Shown piece after piece: positions 54,797 to 63,889 of a DNA stretch of 64,000 nt. Numbering within the stretch: position 1 is the first letter of the stretch; every line of letters starts with the position of its first letter. The translations under genes were made by a program, and so were the position numbers. Source of the DNA: Spirosoma radiotolerans (GTDB taxonomy: Bacteria; Bacteroidota; Bacteroidia; Cytophagales; Spirosomataceae); the NCBI RefSeq assembly GCF_000974425.1, contig NZ_CP010429.1, positions 6,030,501 through 6,094,500 on the forward strand, written 5' to 3'. The notes beneath the pieces are model-generated. The model made no database searches and was not told the origin of the DNA. It worked only from the letters and a program-made list of their open reading frames with translations.

Positions 54797-55144
54797 ATGG
54801 ACTATCAACCCATTCTTCGTCAGCTTTATCTGGATTTTAATGCCCGCCATATTGATGCCGTCCTGGCCCATATGCACACCGATGTGGCCTGGCCCAACGG
54901 GTGGGAAGGTGGCTATGTAGCTGGCCATGATGAGGTACGCGCTTATTGGTTACGCCAATGGCAACAAATCAATCCTACGGTAGAGCCGCTCTCGTTTGAG
55001 ATAAAGCCTGGTGGTCAGATTGCGGTAAAGGTTCACCAGGTCATCAGAGATTTAAGTGGACAGATAGTGAGCGATGGTCAAATCAATCATGTCTACCGCT
55101 TTGAGAATGGGAAAGTACGGACAATGGTTATTGAACATGCATAA
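54797..55144 (+). CDS. SnoaL/NTF2-like small protein
   Basis: A 115-residue protein of the NTF2-like cone fold: MDYQPILRQLYLDFNARHIDAVLAHMHTDVAWPNGWEGGY (the typical helix-helix-DV-W block), then an antiparallel sheet with VKVHQVIRDLSGQIVSDGQINHVYRFENGKVRTMVI. Such domains act as polyketide cyclases, isomerases or simple binding proteins; no active-site residue identifies one. It starts 175 bp after permease 4, so it may be its own unit. Confidence 0.87.
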   Translation: MDYQPILRQLYLDFNARHIDAVLAHMHTDVAWPNGWEGGYVAGHDEVRAYWLRQWQQINPTVEPLSFEIKPGGQIAVKVHQVIRDLSGQIVSDGQINHVYRFENGKVRTMVIEHA

Positions 55145-55214
55145 GTGGCTGTTGACACTTATTCATTGAGCAGAGCTACTAGTAGACGAACAGTAAGGCA
55201 CTTACACAACAAAA

Positions 55215-56531
55215 TTAGTCTCGCCAGCCTTCAGGTCTATAAGGTGTTTTGCTATTACTGGGCGCACAGACGGCAGTTGGTGGACGGGGAGGACTACTGA
55301 TCAGGTAAAGTTCAGGTTGATAGGGAGGGGATGGCTCTGGCTTAGGCTGGCGGAGATTCAGCGCAAAGAATAATTCGGCTCCCAACAGCATGGATGGGTT
55401 GGCAGGGTCGGAATTCCCTAACGAACGGCCTGATACGTCTTTTCGATCGAGCCAGTAACGGCTGGTTGAAACCGCCGATGCTGTAAAATAGCCTACTGCC
55501 CCTTCCCGGTGATTTGCTGCATTTAATACGTTACCAATCAGTGCCGTGGGTGGCGTATCAGCTAAGCCGCCTGTATTTTGAGTCTGTTGCTGAAACAGGT
55601 GAAAATACCGGTAGGCATCAGCCGTTAATGAACTTTGGCGAATTTCGGCTAAGCAGGCGGCCTGCTGATAGAATGGGATATTCGCTACTTTACGAGCCAA
55701 TACGTGTCCGCCATTACTGAATTGATCATCGAAAACGTTGGTGTTATGGCTATAAATAATTTCCCAGCACTGGCTTCGGCAATTGTAGTCATACAAATAT
55801 TCGGGTAACGGGTTTTTTTTAGAGTAAGGCGGGGGTGTCAATTCATAGTAGCAATCTTCCAGCAAGTCCGTGTTAGTGGATGTATAGTAGTAGATATTGC
55901 CTATATCGCCCTGCTGCGTCAAGTCAGCTTTAACAGTAAAGATCGAATAAATGCCTTGGTAACAGGTTTTACACCATTCCTGTCTTTCCCAAAGTTTCCA
56001 GTCCCAACGGTAGAAATTGCGCTCGTTGACCGGGTCGGTAAAGTCAATGTATAGCTCGTGCCCTGCCGTATAGAAGTTCCCAATAGGGGGCGAAATGGCT
56101 CTAGGATTAAAGCGTGAGCTGACTTTATCAATCGCAGGCACCGGTTGCATAATTTGCTGGCTGGATATGTACCGAGTGCCGTTTTGGAGGGTAAAGCGGA
56201 GTTGATAGGCATGACCTACCTGCCCCCGAAAATCGTTGGGTAATTGATAAGTGCCATCCACCGTTTCGTGGCAGCTAATAATTTGAGAAGAATCAATAAC
56301 TACTTCAACGCTCGCCCTGGTAATGGGTGTTGTACCAAATCGTCCTGTCAAAGGATCGGATTTAGATCGATTCAAGAGGATCAACTGGGGTTCGGCTAAG
56401 TTGGTTATAGAGCCATCCACTACAATTAAGTCGACGGTGCCCCGTAGCGATAAGTCTTCAGGATCGACACAACTCACTGACAGAATGAGACTGGTCAACC
56501 AAACAAACAAGAGCAGGCCAGCTGAGCGCAT
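55215..56531 (-). CDS. DUF4249 lipoprotein
   Basis: ATG 56531 gives MRSAGLLLFVWLTSLILSVSC, a lipoprotein signal with lipobox LSVSC. The mature 418 residues fit the DUF4249 family found in Bacteroidota, often next to TonB receptors: VDLIVVDGSITNLAEPQLILLNRSKS, VEVVIDSS and GTYQLPNDFRGQVGHAYQLRFTLQNG form the N-terminal beta-sandwich region, and several Cys pairs (CKTC, CYYELTPPPYS, CRSQCW) lie in the middle. A role as a surface partner of a receptor is suggested for the family, but no receptor gene is next to this one. It is on the strand opposite to the permeases. Confidence 0.87.
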   Translation of the reverse strand: MRSAGLLLFVWLTSLILSVSCVDPEDLSLRGTVDLIVVDGSITNLAEPQLILLNRSKSDPLTGRFGTTPITRASVEVVIDSSQIISCHETVDGTYQLPNDFRGQVGHAYQLRFTLQNGTRYISSQQIMQPVPAIDKVSSRFNPRAISPPIGNFYTAGHELYIDFTDPVNERNFYRWDWKLWERQEWCKTCYQGIYSIFTVKADLTQQGDIGNIYYYTSTNTDLLEDCYYELTPPPYSKKNPLPEYLYDYNCRSQCWEIIYSHNTNVFDDQFSNGGHVLARKVANIPFYQQAACLAEIRQSSLTADAYRYFHLFQQQTQNTGGLADTPPTALIGNVLNAANHREGAVGYFTASAVSTSRYWLDRKDVSGRSLGNSDPANPSMLLGAELFFALNLRQPKPEPSPPYQPELYLISSPPRPPTAVCAPSNSKTPYRPEGWRD

Positions 56532-57107
56532 ATAACAGGCTGAGTAGACTAAGTAAAACAAAAAAGTCTGGTTGTTCTACTTTATAGGGACTATTTCTCA
56601 ATTCCGCCCATAAAGCGCTATGCCTAGCATAGTGCCACTTACCACAGTCTATTCCAACACGTGTTGCCCAGTCGTGGTCTATCCAGAAAAGCATTTCTAG
56701 GAAGCGCTGGGCAGAAAGCCAAATCGGGGATTTTTGGGTAGATGCATCACTATTCGACCCCGCCACATGGCCTGATTCCGAACTGAGGAGATTAGGTACC
56801 TGCTTTTAATGAACCACATCGGACCGCCGAAGCGGAGTCACAGAAAACACAGAGGTTTTTGAGATTTACTTTTCGTGCATGGCCCTCAGTGTTTTCTATG
56901 CCTTTGTGGTTCCTTCCTTTTTTGGAACTTGCTGTAGTATACGTGAAGTCAATTTATTCAAAATCAACACAACCGAAAAGCTTAACATTTTTTAACGCAC
57001 TGTAATTCAGGCAAGAATCCAAACAAAAGGCGATAGTTAATACCTTCACGGCAGCAAATCCCTTCTTGGTGCTAATCAATAAGTGCTACGCCTAAACCGG
57101 TTGACTC
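56532..57107. other. intergenic region, 576 bp, with one inverted repeat
   Basis: No convincing gene. An inverted repeat (AGAAAACACAGAGG 56842-56855 and CCTCAGTGTTTTCT 56884-56897, one mismatch) is visible. The minus-strand open frame of about 100 codons across 56458-56766 has low protein-likeness and overlaps the DUF4249 signal region. The right end must hold the promoter for permease 5. Confidence 0.5.
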
Positions 57108-59525
57108 ATGCTTCAGAATTACATAAAAATCGCGCTACGCAACCTGCTCCGGCGTCGGTTCTACGCTCTGGTTACGCTACTCGGCCTAACGGTTGGTATT
57201 ACGTTTCTGTTGCTAATTGGCAACTACATTCTAGGCGAACTAGCCGTTAACAAAACCTTGCGCCATGGTTCTCAGCAGTACCTTGTGCAAAGCCGATGGA
57301 AAGAGCCAGGTATGGGCATGGACATAACCACGCTGGCGCCCATTGGCCCCACGCTCAAGGAGCGATACCCAACGCTGGTAGCCAATTATTACCGGTTTTA
57401 CGGTGTCACAGCCATTGTGTCGAAAGACCAGAATCACTTTAGAGAACAAATCCAGGTTGGCGACTCAACCCTACTCTCCATGTTCGGCTTTCCGCTGGAC
57501 TATGGCGATCCAAACACGGCACTTCTGGCCCCTAATTCAATCGTTATTACGGCCGCACTGGCTCAAAAATATTTCGGTAAAACCGATGTGCTTCGCCAGC
57601 AACTAACGGTACAGACGCCGGCAAGTGGCAAGCAGGTATTTACCATTACGGGCATCCTGAAAGAACTACCTTTTAACAGCGTCACCAACCTGTTATCGCT
57701 GCCCGATCAGGTGTTTATTCCGATGCGTAACGTTGGTTATTTTATGCCGGAAGCCGCTATGCGCTCCTGGCAGAATCAGTATATTCCTACTTATCTGGAG
57801 TTACAGCCGGGCATAACCGCCGACCAGCTAACTCAACCCATTACCCAAACGCTGGCTACGTATGCCCCTCCCGGTTTTAAAGAAAACCTGACCGCTTACC
57901 TCAGCCCTCTATCAACAGTATACCTGAAGGCAAACGCTGGTTTGGTTGAAAAAATGGTATTTACACTGGCCGTTATTGGGCTCTTCATTCTGCTGATGGC
58001 CGTGGTCAATTTCGTGAATATTACCATCGGCATGTCAGCTACGCGGTTGCGGGAAATTGGGGTTAGGAAAGTGCTGGGTGGCCTTAAAAAGCAGGTAATT
58101 GCTCAGTTTCTGGTCGAAGCGCTTCTCTTAACCGCGGGCGCTACGGTGCTGGCCTTAGGCGGCTATGAACTGTTTCGATCGAGCTTCGCGGCTTTGCTCG
58201 ACAAACCAATACCGTCGGTAATAAGCTGGTCGCCTTACGCCTTCCTGGCGGTCATGATACTGGCGTTAGCCATTGGCTTACTGGCTGGTAGCTATCCGGC
58301 TTTTGTGCTGTCCGGGCTGCCTTCTGTCGATTCACTGAAAGGTAAGCTGACGGCATCGGTGCAAAAGGGCATCGGCTTTCGCCGGGCGTTGATTGTGTTT
58401 CAATTCACGGTGGCCATCCTGGTTTTTGTGGGCGCTGTAGTGATTGGCCGACAGGTTTCTTTTTTCTTCAGCAAAGATTTAGGCTACCAGAAAGAGCAAA
58501 TCCTGACCGTGTCGTCGGTGCCCCGAGACTGGTCGCGGGAGGGCGTACAGCGAATGGAAGGTGTGCGACACCAACTGGCGCGCATTCCTGGTGTGAGCCA
58601 TGTGAGTCTTTCGTTTGAAATTCCCGATGGCCGAACGAGCGGTAGTGGTCGCCTGTTTCCACAGGGGCGCGACAGCACGCAGGCCATCGTTGCTGAGGTG
58701 CTGACGACCGACGAGCAATTTGCGAAAACGTATGGTCTGCGCGTTCGGGAAGGAGCCTATTTCACCGCCAATCCGGGTGATTCCCTGAACGTTGTGTTGA
58801 ATGAAGCCGCTGCACGGGCGTTGGGATGGGGCAACCCGGCAAAGGCGATTGATCAATTGGTGCGGTTTCAGGGTAACAACCGGCGGTATCGAGTGAGTGG
58901 CGTTCTCACCGATTTTCACTTCGGCTCTCTCCACCAAACGATCAAACCCCTTATCTTCCTCAACAACCGCAGCAACCCTATTTACCGCTACTTTTCGTTT
59001 AAGATCGCGGCTGGCTCTGGCCGATTACCTGAAACGGTAGCAGCCGTTGGACACGAGTGGGCGCGCCTGTTCCCCGATGCCCCGTTCGATTACGCCTTCA
59101 TGGACGACACGCTTCAGAAACTCTATAAGATCGAGATTCAATTACAGAAGGCATCGCGGCTGGCTACTACACTTGCGCTGCTCATCGTTTTGCTGGGTGT
59201 ACTGGGGCTGGTTTCGCTGAACGTGACCCAGCGGACCAAGGAGATCGGTATCCGGAAAGTGCTGGGGTCATCGACTTTGGGTATCGTCAACCTGTTTATG
59301 AAGGAGTTTGTCCTGATCCTGCTGATTGCCAATGGTATCGCCTGGCCAATCGCGTATTATCTGTTGGGTGACTGGCTTACTCATTTTGCTTACCGCACGG
59401 AGCTGTCCTGGTGGCCGTTTGCATGGGTAGCTGGTTGTCTGGCTTTGCTGACGGCGCTGGTTGTCAGCACCCAGACGATCAGAGCAGCCCTGGCCAATCC
59501 GGTAACGAGCTTGCGCAGTGAATGA
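57108..59525 (+). CDS. FtsX/MacB-type ABC permease 5
   Basis: An 805-residue permease starting MLQNYIKIALRNLLRRRFYALVTLLGLTVGITFLLLIG. FtsX units at ~285-400 (TRLREIGVRKVLGGLKKQVIAQF) and ~670-790 (QRTKEIGIRKVLGSSTLGIVNLFMKEF), with two periplasmic domains. The C terminus TIRAALANPVTSLRSE departs slightly from the SIKAALMNPVKSLRSE of the others, so it is the more divergent paralog. Its stop overlaps the earliest possible start of permease 6 (ATGA at 59522), so the two are coupled. Confidence 0.9.
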   Translation: MLQNYIKIALRNLLRRRFYALVTLLGLTVGITFLLLIGNYILGELAVNKTLRHGSQQYLVQSRWKEPGMGMDITTLAPIGPTLKERYPTLVANYYRFYGVTAIVSKDQNHFREQIQVGDSTLLSMFGFPLDYGDPNTALLAPNSIVITAALAQKYFGKTDVLRQQLTVQTPASGKQVFTITGILKELPFNSVTNLLSLPDQVFIPMRNVGYFMPEAAMRSWQNQYIPTYLELQPGITADQLTQPITQTLATYAPPGFKENLTAYLSPLSTVYLKANAGLVEKMVFTLAVIGLFILLMAVVNFVNITIGMSATRLREIGVRKVLGGLKKQVIAQFLVEALLLTAGATVLALGGYELFRSSFAALLDKPIPSVISWSPYAFLAVMILALAIGLLAGSYPAFVLSGLPSVDSLKGKLTASVQKGIGFRRALIVFQFTVAILVFVGAVVIGRQVSFFFSKDLGYQKEQILTVSSVPRDWSREGVQRMEGVRHQLARIPGVSHVSLSFEIPDGRTSGSGRLFPQGRDSTQAIVAEVLTTDEQFAKTYGLRVREGAYFTANPGDSLNVVLNEAAARALGWGNPAKAIDQLVRFQGNNRRYRVSGVLTDFHFGSLHQTIKPLIFLNNRSNPIYRYFSFKIAAGSGRLPETVAAVGHEWARLFPDAPFDYAFMDDTLQKLYKIEIQLQKASRLATTLALLIVLLGVLGLVSLNVTQRTKEIGIRKVLGSSTLGIVNLFMKEFVLILLIANGIAWPIAYYLLGDWLTHFAYRTELSWWPFAWVAGCLALLTALVVSTQTIRAALANPVTSLRSE

Positions 59526-59542
59526 TTTACACAAATCCATTT

Positions 59543-61945
59543 ATGCTACGTTCATACGTTACAATCGCCCTTCGGAACCTCCGCTCCCAGCTTATATATA
59601 CGTTGCTGACTATCATTGGCCTGTCCGTTGGGATGGTGGGTGGACTACTGATTTTTCTGTTCCTGCGCCATCATGTAAGCATCGACCGGCACCATGCTAA
59701 TCTGGACCGACTTTTCAGAATAAACACAGACCTTCACCTGGCCGATGGCTCCATTGAGTACAATCCGGAAGCACCCCTGCCTATGGCCGCAACACTCCGG
59801 AAAGATTATCCGCAGGTGGAACAGGCGGCATTCCTGATCATGAACCGGGAGTTAACCGTTCAGGTCAGGCGGACGGCAATGGGACAGTCTGCTCCGTTGC
59901 GTTTTCTCGAACACAAAGGCACGGGCCAGGTTGAGCCGGAATGGTTCGACATACTCGATTATACATGGCTGCAGGGTAACCCCAAAACCGCCCTTCGTCA
60001 GCCCAACAGCGCGGTGCTGATCCAATCGTGGGCAAGGCGATATTTCGGGAACGCCGATCCAATTGGGCAGACCCTAACCATCAATAATCAAACGGAGGTA
60101 ACCATCACGGGCGTTGTGGCCGACCCACCGCCCATGACCGACACGAATCTGGGGTTGTTTATTTCGATGGCTACGTTAAAGCAAATCGATCCCGCGTATG
60201 AGGAAACCAACTGGGGATTTCTTAACAGCACCAACCGGCTATATGTCAGGCTCAAAGATCCGGAAGCGGCCCTGAGTCTTGAAAAAGCATTCCCGGCGTT
60301 AGCCCGGAAGCAATACGGCGCAGAGGCAAAATTCTATCAGTTTCACACGCAGCCTTTACGAGACATTCACGTCGACGTGAAGCGGGGTGGCGAAACGATT
60401 CGTGCTTCGATGATCTGGTCGCTGGGCATCATTGGTGTGTTATTGATTGTGGCGGCCTGCATCAACTTCATCAATCTGGCCACGGCCCAGGCGCTCCGAC
60501 GGGGTAAAGAGGTTGGCGTTCGCAAAACGCTGGGCAGTTCACGGAGTCAGTTAGTCGGCCAGTTTCTTCTCGAAACAAGCCTGATCGTTTTAGCCTCTGC
60601 CACGCTGGCGCTGCTGCTGGTGGCACTGCTGCTTCCCTCCTTCACGGATTGGGTTCAGACACCGCTAACGTTACAGATCGACCCATCTACGTCCCTGTTC
60701 ATCGGCTTGCTATTGGTGATCATTATGCTGCTGGCGGGTGGCTATCCGGCCGCTGTTCTGTCGGGCGTTTCGCCCTGGGCTGCGCTGAGAGGAAAGCTTA
60801 CGGGTGTTTCGGGGCGGGGTTTTACCGTACGGCGGGTGCTGGTTGTCACGCAGTTTGTCGTTTGTCAGTCGCTCATTATCGGAGCGTTGGTCGTGGCAAA
60901 TCAGATTCGATACATACAGCAGGCCGATCTGGGCTTTCAGAAAGAAAATGTCGTGCTTGTATCAGTACCAGCCAATCAAAAGGCCCGGCAGGAAGCGTTC
61001 AAGAAGCAGATCTCGCAGTATTCCGACATTGTGTCGGTCAGTTTAAGCCACCGCCCTCCATCGAGTGATCAGTTGTTTGGCGGCTCCTTTAAATTTAACG
61101 GGAGCAACGAGTGGGTTCTTTTTCCCGTTCGGGACCGGCTGGCCGATGCCGACTACGTCCGAACGTACGGCTTAAAACTGGTAGCCGGTCGTAATATAGT
61201 GCCCAGCGACACCGTCCAGGAATACCTGATTAATGAAACGCTGGCTCACCAGCTTGGCTTCAGCAACCCACAGCAGATCCTGGGCAAAAAACTCCAGTAC
61301 TATTCCTCGCCCGTTCCGCTACCCATTGTTGGCGTGGTGAAAGATTTTCATCAGAAATCACTTCGGGAGGCCATAGGACCTTGTTTAATCGCCAGTAAAG
61401 CTGATTGGTATGCCCGAGCGGGTATCCGAATCTCGGGGCATAATCCAGCGCAGACACTCCAGCGAATCCGGCAAACGTGGCAGCAACTATTCCCGAATGA
61501 AGTGTTTGAATACCAGTTTATGGACGAACAAGTGGCCCGGTTTTACCAAACCGAATCGCTCCTTGCCCGGCTCATCAACGCCTTTACCGGCATGGCTATT
61601 CTGATCTGTTGCCTAGGTTTATACGGGTTAGTCCTGCACAGTGTCGGCCAGCGTATCAAAGAGATTGGTATTCGCAAAGTGCTCGGCGCATCGGTCGTCA
61701 GCATCGTAGCCCTTCTCTCAAAAGATTTCGTCAAACTGGTTGTCATTGCCCTTCTGCTGGCCTCCCCCCTTGCCTGGTGGACCATGACTAACTGGTTGCA
61801 GGATTTTGCCTACCGGATTGACATTGGCTGGTGGGTATTTGTGCGGGCGGGTCTGCTGGCTATCGGGATTGCCCTGCTAACGGTGAGTTTCCAGAGCATC
61901 AAAGCGGCCCTGATGAATCCGGTCAAAAGTTTGCGGTCTGAGTAA
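59543..61945 (+). CDS. FtsX/MacB-type ABC permease 6
   Basis: ATG 59543 (MLRSYVTIALRNLRSQLIYTLL) matches the family start; an in-frame ATG at 59522 overlaps the permease 5 stop and is also possible. The 800-residue protein has the full plan: RRGKEVGVRKTLGSSRSQLVGQF and QRIKEIGIRKVLGASVVSIVALLSKDFVKLVVIALLLASPLAWW, ending SIKAALMNPVKSLRSE. It forms the second group with permease 5. Confidence 0.9.
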   Translation: MLRSYVTIALRNLRSQLIYTLLTIIGLSVGMVGGLLIFLFLRHHVSIDRHHANLDRLFRINTDLHLADGSIEYNPEAPLPMAATLRKDYPQVEQAAFLIMNRELTVQVRRTAMGQSAPLRFLEHKGTGQVEPEWFDILDYTWLQGNPKTALRQPNSAVLIQSWARRYFGNADPIGQTLTINNQTEVTITGVVADPPPMTDTNLGLFISMATLKQIDPAYEETNWGFLNSTNRLYVRLKDPEAALSLEKAFPALARKQYGAEAKFYQFHTQPLRDIHVDVKRGGETIRASMIWSLGIIGVLLIVAACINFINLATAQALRRGKEVGVRKTLGSSRSQLVGQFLLETSLIVLASATLALLLVALLLPSFTDWVQTPLTLQIDPSTSLFIGLLLVIIMLLAGGYPAAVLSGVSPWAALRGKLTGVSGRGFTVRRVLVVTQFVVCQSLIIGALVVANQIRYIQQADLGFQKENVVLVSVPANQKARQEAFKKQISQYSDIVSVSLSHRPPSSDQLFGGSFKFNGSNEWVLFPVRDRLADADYVRTYGLKLVAGRNIVPSDTVQEYLINETLAHQLGFSNPQQILGKKLQYYSSPVPLPIVGVVKDFHQKSLREAIGPCLIASKADWYARAGIRISGHNPAQTLQRIRQTWQQLFPNEVFEYQFMDEQVARFYQTESLLARLINAFTGMAILICCLGLYGLVLHSVGQRIKEIGIRKVLGASVVSIVALLSKDFVKLVVIALLLASPLAWWTMTNWLQDFAYRIDIGWWVFVRAGLLAIGIALLTVSFQSIKAALMNPVKSLRSE

Positions 61946-61988
61946 GATTCGCAACGGCACAGTTATCAGGCAATCGAATTAGTCTGGA

Positions 61989-62330
61989 TCAACTTGCCAA
62001 TTTCATTATTACATCACTAATCCGACGGCGGGAAACGAGTAACTCCAGCCCGTCGTCCAGACGCAAAAGCATGGTTTTTGGTCCTGTTCGAATTAATTCG
62101 TCAACATGAGCAGGATTGATTAATGCAGATTTGTTAACCCGAATAAAATTGGGAATTTGCTCTTCAAAATATCTCAATGTTTGAGCAACCATCAAAATTT
62201 TTGAGCTATCAGCAAAATGAATAATTGTGTAATTCCCATTACCTTCTAATCTGATCATCCTCTGTGTATCTTGAGGATCTTTGTAACCTGGAATGAGCAC
62301 AAAACCTGTCTGCATCGGCTGTTTTATCAT
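61989..62330 (-). CDS. LytTR DNA-binding domain protein
   Basis: A 113-residue protein, mostly a LytTR domain (RMIRLEGNGNYTIIHFADSSKILMVAQTLRYFEEQIPNFIRVNKSALINPAHVDELIRTGPKTMLLRLDDGLELLVSRRRISDVI). The N-terminal receiver domain usual in LytR/AgrA regulators is absent, so it is a stand-alone DNA-binding protein. ATG 62330 is preferred; the frame is open up to 62444, but its 38-residue extension has no domain. It is convergent with permease 6. Confidence 0.88.
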   Translation of the reverse strand: MIKQPMQTGFVLIPGYKDPQDTQRMIRLEGNGNYTIIHFADSSKILMVAQTLRYFEEQIPNFIRVNKSALINPAHVDELIRTGPKTMLLRLDDGLELLVSRRRISDVIMKLAS

Positions 62331-62729
62331 GTACTTGCTGAAGAATAGTTTTAACGTGATGAATAATTGACCAAGGCTAAAAAAGTCTATACTGACTCTA
62401 CCAAAACTTAAGTTTAATGTAGCAAAAAAACATTTTTCAAACATCAGCTTAAACCAAGCGAACTAAATATAGCTCATTGCATTTTGTTTATAAGTTTACA
62501 ATCTTGATACAATGACCGAAGACAAATAAAGCCACAAAAGGCAAGGAACTACGTTTATGATAATAAGAAAAATCGAGTTTAGCAGCTGGCCTATTTCTTT
62601 GCATTAGATGGGTAAATGAACACATTGGTTTAACCGGCGAAGTGTTACAGACCAAACATTTTAAAAAAATATAGGTTGTAATTGTCAACAGTCAACCAAT
62701 TAATCGTTCACTCTCTATCACAAAAAACC
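62331..62729. other. AT-rich gap between LytTR and small membrane protein genes
   Basis: Contains the possible N-terminal extension of the LytTR protein (to 62444) and then an AT-rich stretch with no protein-like frame. Divergent promoters are expected here; no clear repeat or RNA was seen. Confidence 0.45.
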
Positions 62730-62897
62730 ATGGGCAATCTCCTGTATACCATCGCTGTCATTCTCATTATCATCTGGTTACTAGGCTTCCTGGGCGTTTT
62801 AGGCGCGGGTATTGCTACTAGCGGACTTATTCATATCCTGCTGGTAATTGCGGTTATAGCCATTATTTTGCGGTTAATCCAGGGCAGAGGGATATAG
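62730..62897 (+). CDS. lmo0937-family small membrane protein
   Basis: A 55-residue protein with two membrane helices joined by a Gly turn: MGNLLYTIAVILIIIWLLGFLG and GLIHILLVIAVIAIILRL, ending IQGRGI. This is the lmo0937/DUF5670 pattern, common in many bacteria and of unknown function, often induced by stress. ATG 62730 is used because the upstream 62682 start adds an unrelated Ser/Gln stretch. Ends in TAG. A strong hairpin follows after 41 bp. Confidence 0.9.
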   Translation: MGNLLYTIAVILIIIWLLGFLGVLGAGIATSGLIHILLVIAVIAIILRLIQGRGI

Positions 62898-62938
62898 TAG
62901 GCCGTTTGGTCATTACCTCGTTTTTCTTGCTTCTTTTC

Positions 62939-63002
62939 TTACTGTTTTTATCTGCTTTTATCCAGCTATTTATGGCTAACTAAAAGCAGATAAAAACAGT
63001 AA
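62939..63002. terminator. bidirectional terminator hairpin
   Basis: Perfect arms of about 21 bp, 62939-62960 and 62981-63002, with ends CTGTTTTTATCTGC and GCAGATAAAAACAG and a 20-nt loop. It lies between the 3' ends of the small membrane protein gene and the response regulator gene, with T-rich sequence on both sides. Confidence 0.8.
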
Positions 63003-63058
63003 TTATATCGTTTTTTCCTAAACGAAAGCGCGAATGGTTTACGAATTAATTGACTTCC

Positions 63059-63502
63059 TCAAGATAGAGTTACGGTCCAGAGCCAGTACTCTTTTATCAT
63101 TTGAAAATGATTTTCCCACTCTTCCAAATTTAAAGGTTTCCCCATAAACGAATGAGCGCCTAGCTGATAGGCTCTATTGACAAGAGACTGGTCCTGTTTA
63201 GTATTTAAAATGATAACCGGAAGAAGCGGATAGCAAATTCGAATCTCCTTTAGCAAAGCAAAACCGTGAATTGTTTTTGGCAGACTGAGGTCAAGAAGAA
63301 GTAGCTTGGGAAAATCTTCCTTTTGGTTAAATGAATGCCTCAGAAAAGAGAGCGCTTCCTGCGTTGTGGCCGCAAAAGTAGGTTCGGCCTGTGGGATTTT
63401 TGTTCGCAAGCAGTATCCAATCAATAATTGATGATCTTTATTTTTATCTACCACCAAAAGAGGGATACTACTCCTTTGGTGGAACATCTTTTCAGACTCC
63501 AT
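63059..63502 (-). CDS. stand-alone receiver-domain protein
   Basis: A ~147-residue single receiver domain: PLLVVDKNKDHQLLIGYCL, then LLLLDLSLPKTIHGFALLKEI with the phosphorylation Asp, VIILNTKQD with the switch Thr, and GKPLNLEEWENHF with the Lys. The first acidic pair is DK rather than DD, so phosphorylation chemistry may be altered. No output domain follows, as in CheY/Spo0F-type relay proteins. ATG 63502 (MESEKMFHQ) is chosen; 63550 and 63487 are alternatives. No kinase is adjacent. Confidence 0.85.
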   Translation of the reverse strand: MESEKMFHQRSSIPLLVVDKNKDHQLLIGYCLRTKIPQAEPTFAATTQEALSFLRHSFNQKEDFPKLLLLDLSLPKTIHGFALLKEIRICYPLLPVIILNTKQDQSLVNRAYQLGAHSFMGKPLNLEEWENHFQMIKEYWLWTVTLS

Positions 63503-63747
63503 ACGATTAAAACTAGTTGTTGAGTACTGCTCTATGCCATCAAGACACACGTTATAAATTCACTAAAAAAAGAATGAAATCTATATAGCAAGACTACTAC
63601 CAAAATCTGTAGGAAATCTGTAGAAAGTTCAGAAATCAATAAAGGCCCACCGTATGTAACTTTACCAAGAAATAGACAACCATCCGTTGGCTTAGCAGGT
63701 CAATCGGTCCTCATTATTGTACAGGCTACCGGCCTGTAACTCTGCAT

Positions 63748-63782
63748 GTCCGCAACTGTACGTACAGCGTCCGTTTGCGGAC
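63748..63782. promoter_or_regulatory. upstream activating sites before permease 7
   Basis: GTCCG at 63748 and 63769 (21 bp apart) and the palindrome GTCCG-TTTG-CGGAC at 63769-63782, with an additional perfect palindrome CTGTACGTACAG between them. The array ends 54 bp before the TGG of the element at 63837. Geometry is nearly that at 41884-41915. Confidence 0.7.
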
Positions 63783-63836
63783 ACTTCCTAAGCCCACCCC
63801 AAACAAAGTTTATTGATAATCAAACGGTTATCTTTC

Positions 63837-63855
63837 TGGTACGGCATTTGGCATA
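63837..63855 (+). promoter_or_regulatory. sigma54-like -24/-12 element before permease 7
   Basis: TGGTACGGCATTTGGCATA fits TGGCACG-N4-TTGCA with the same extra base as the element at 41969, and ends 34 nt before the permease 7 ATG. Confidence 0.6.
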
Positions 63856-63889
63856 TTGATTTGTTGTGCCATATAAGACCTGTCCAGTT

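Noticed and set aside
56458-56766. 102-codon minus-strand frame upstream of the DUF4249 gene
   Set aside because: Overlaps the DUF4249 signal peptide in another frame and has unlike composition; no motif.
59522-59543. Upstream ATG of permease 6
   Set aside because: It overlaps the previous stop (ATGA), but the ATG at 59543 matches the start of all other permeases, so that was chosen.
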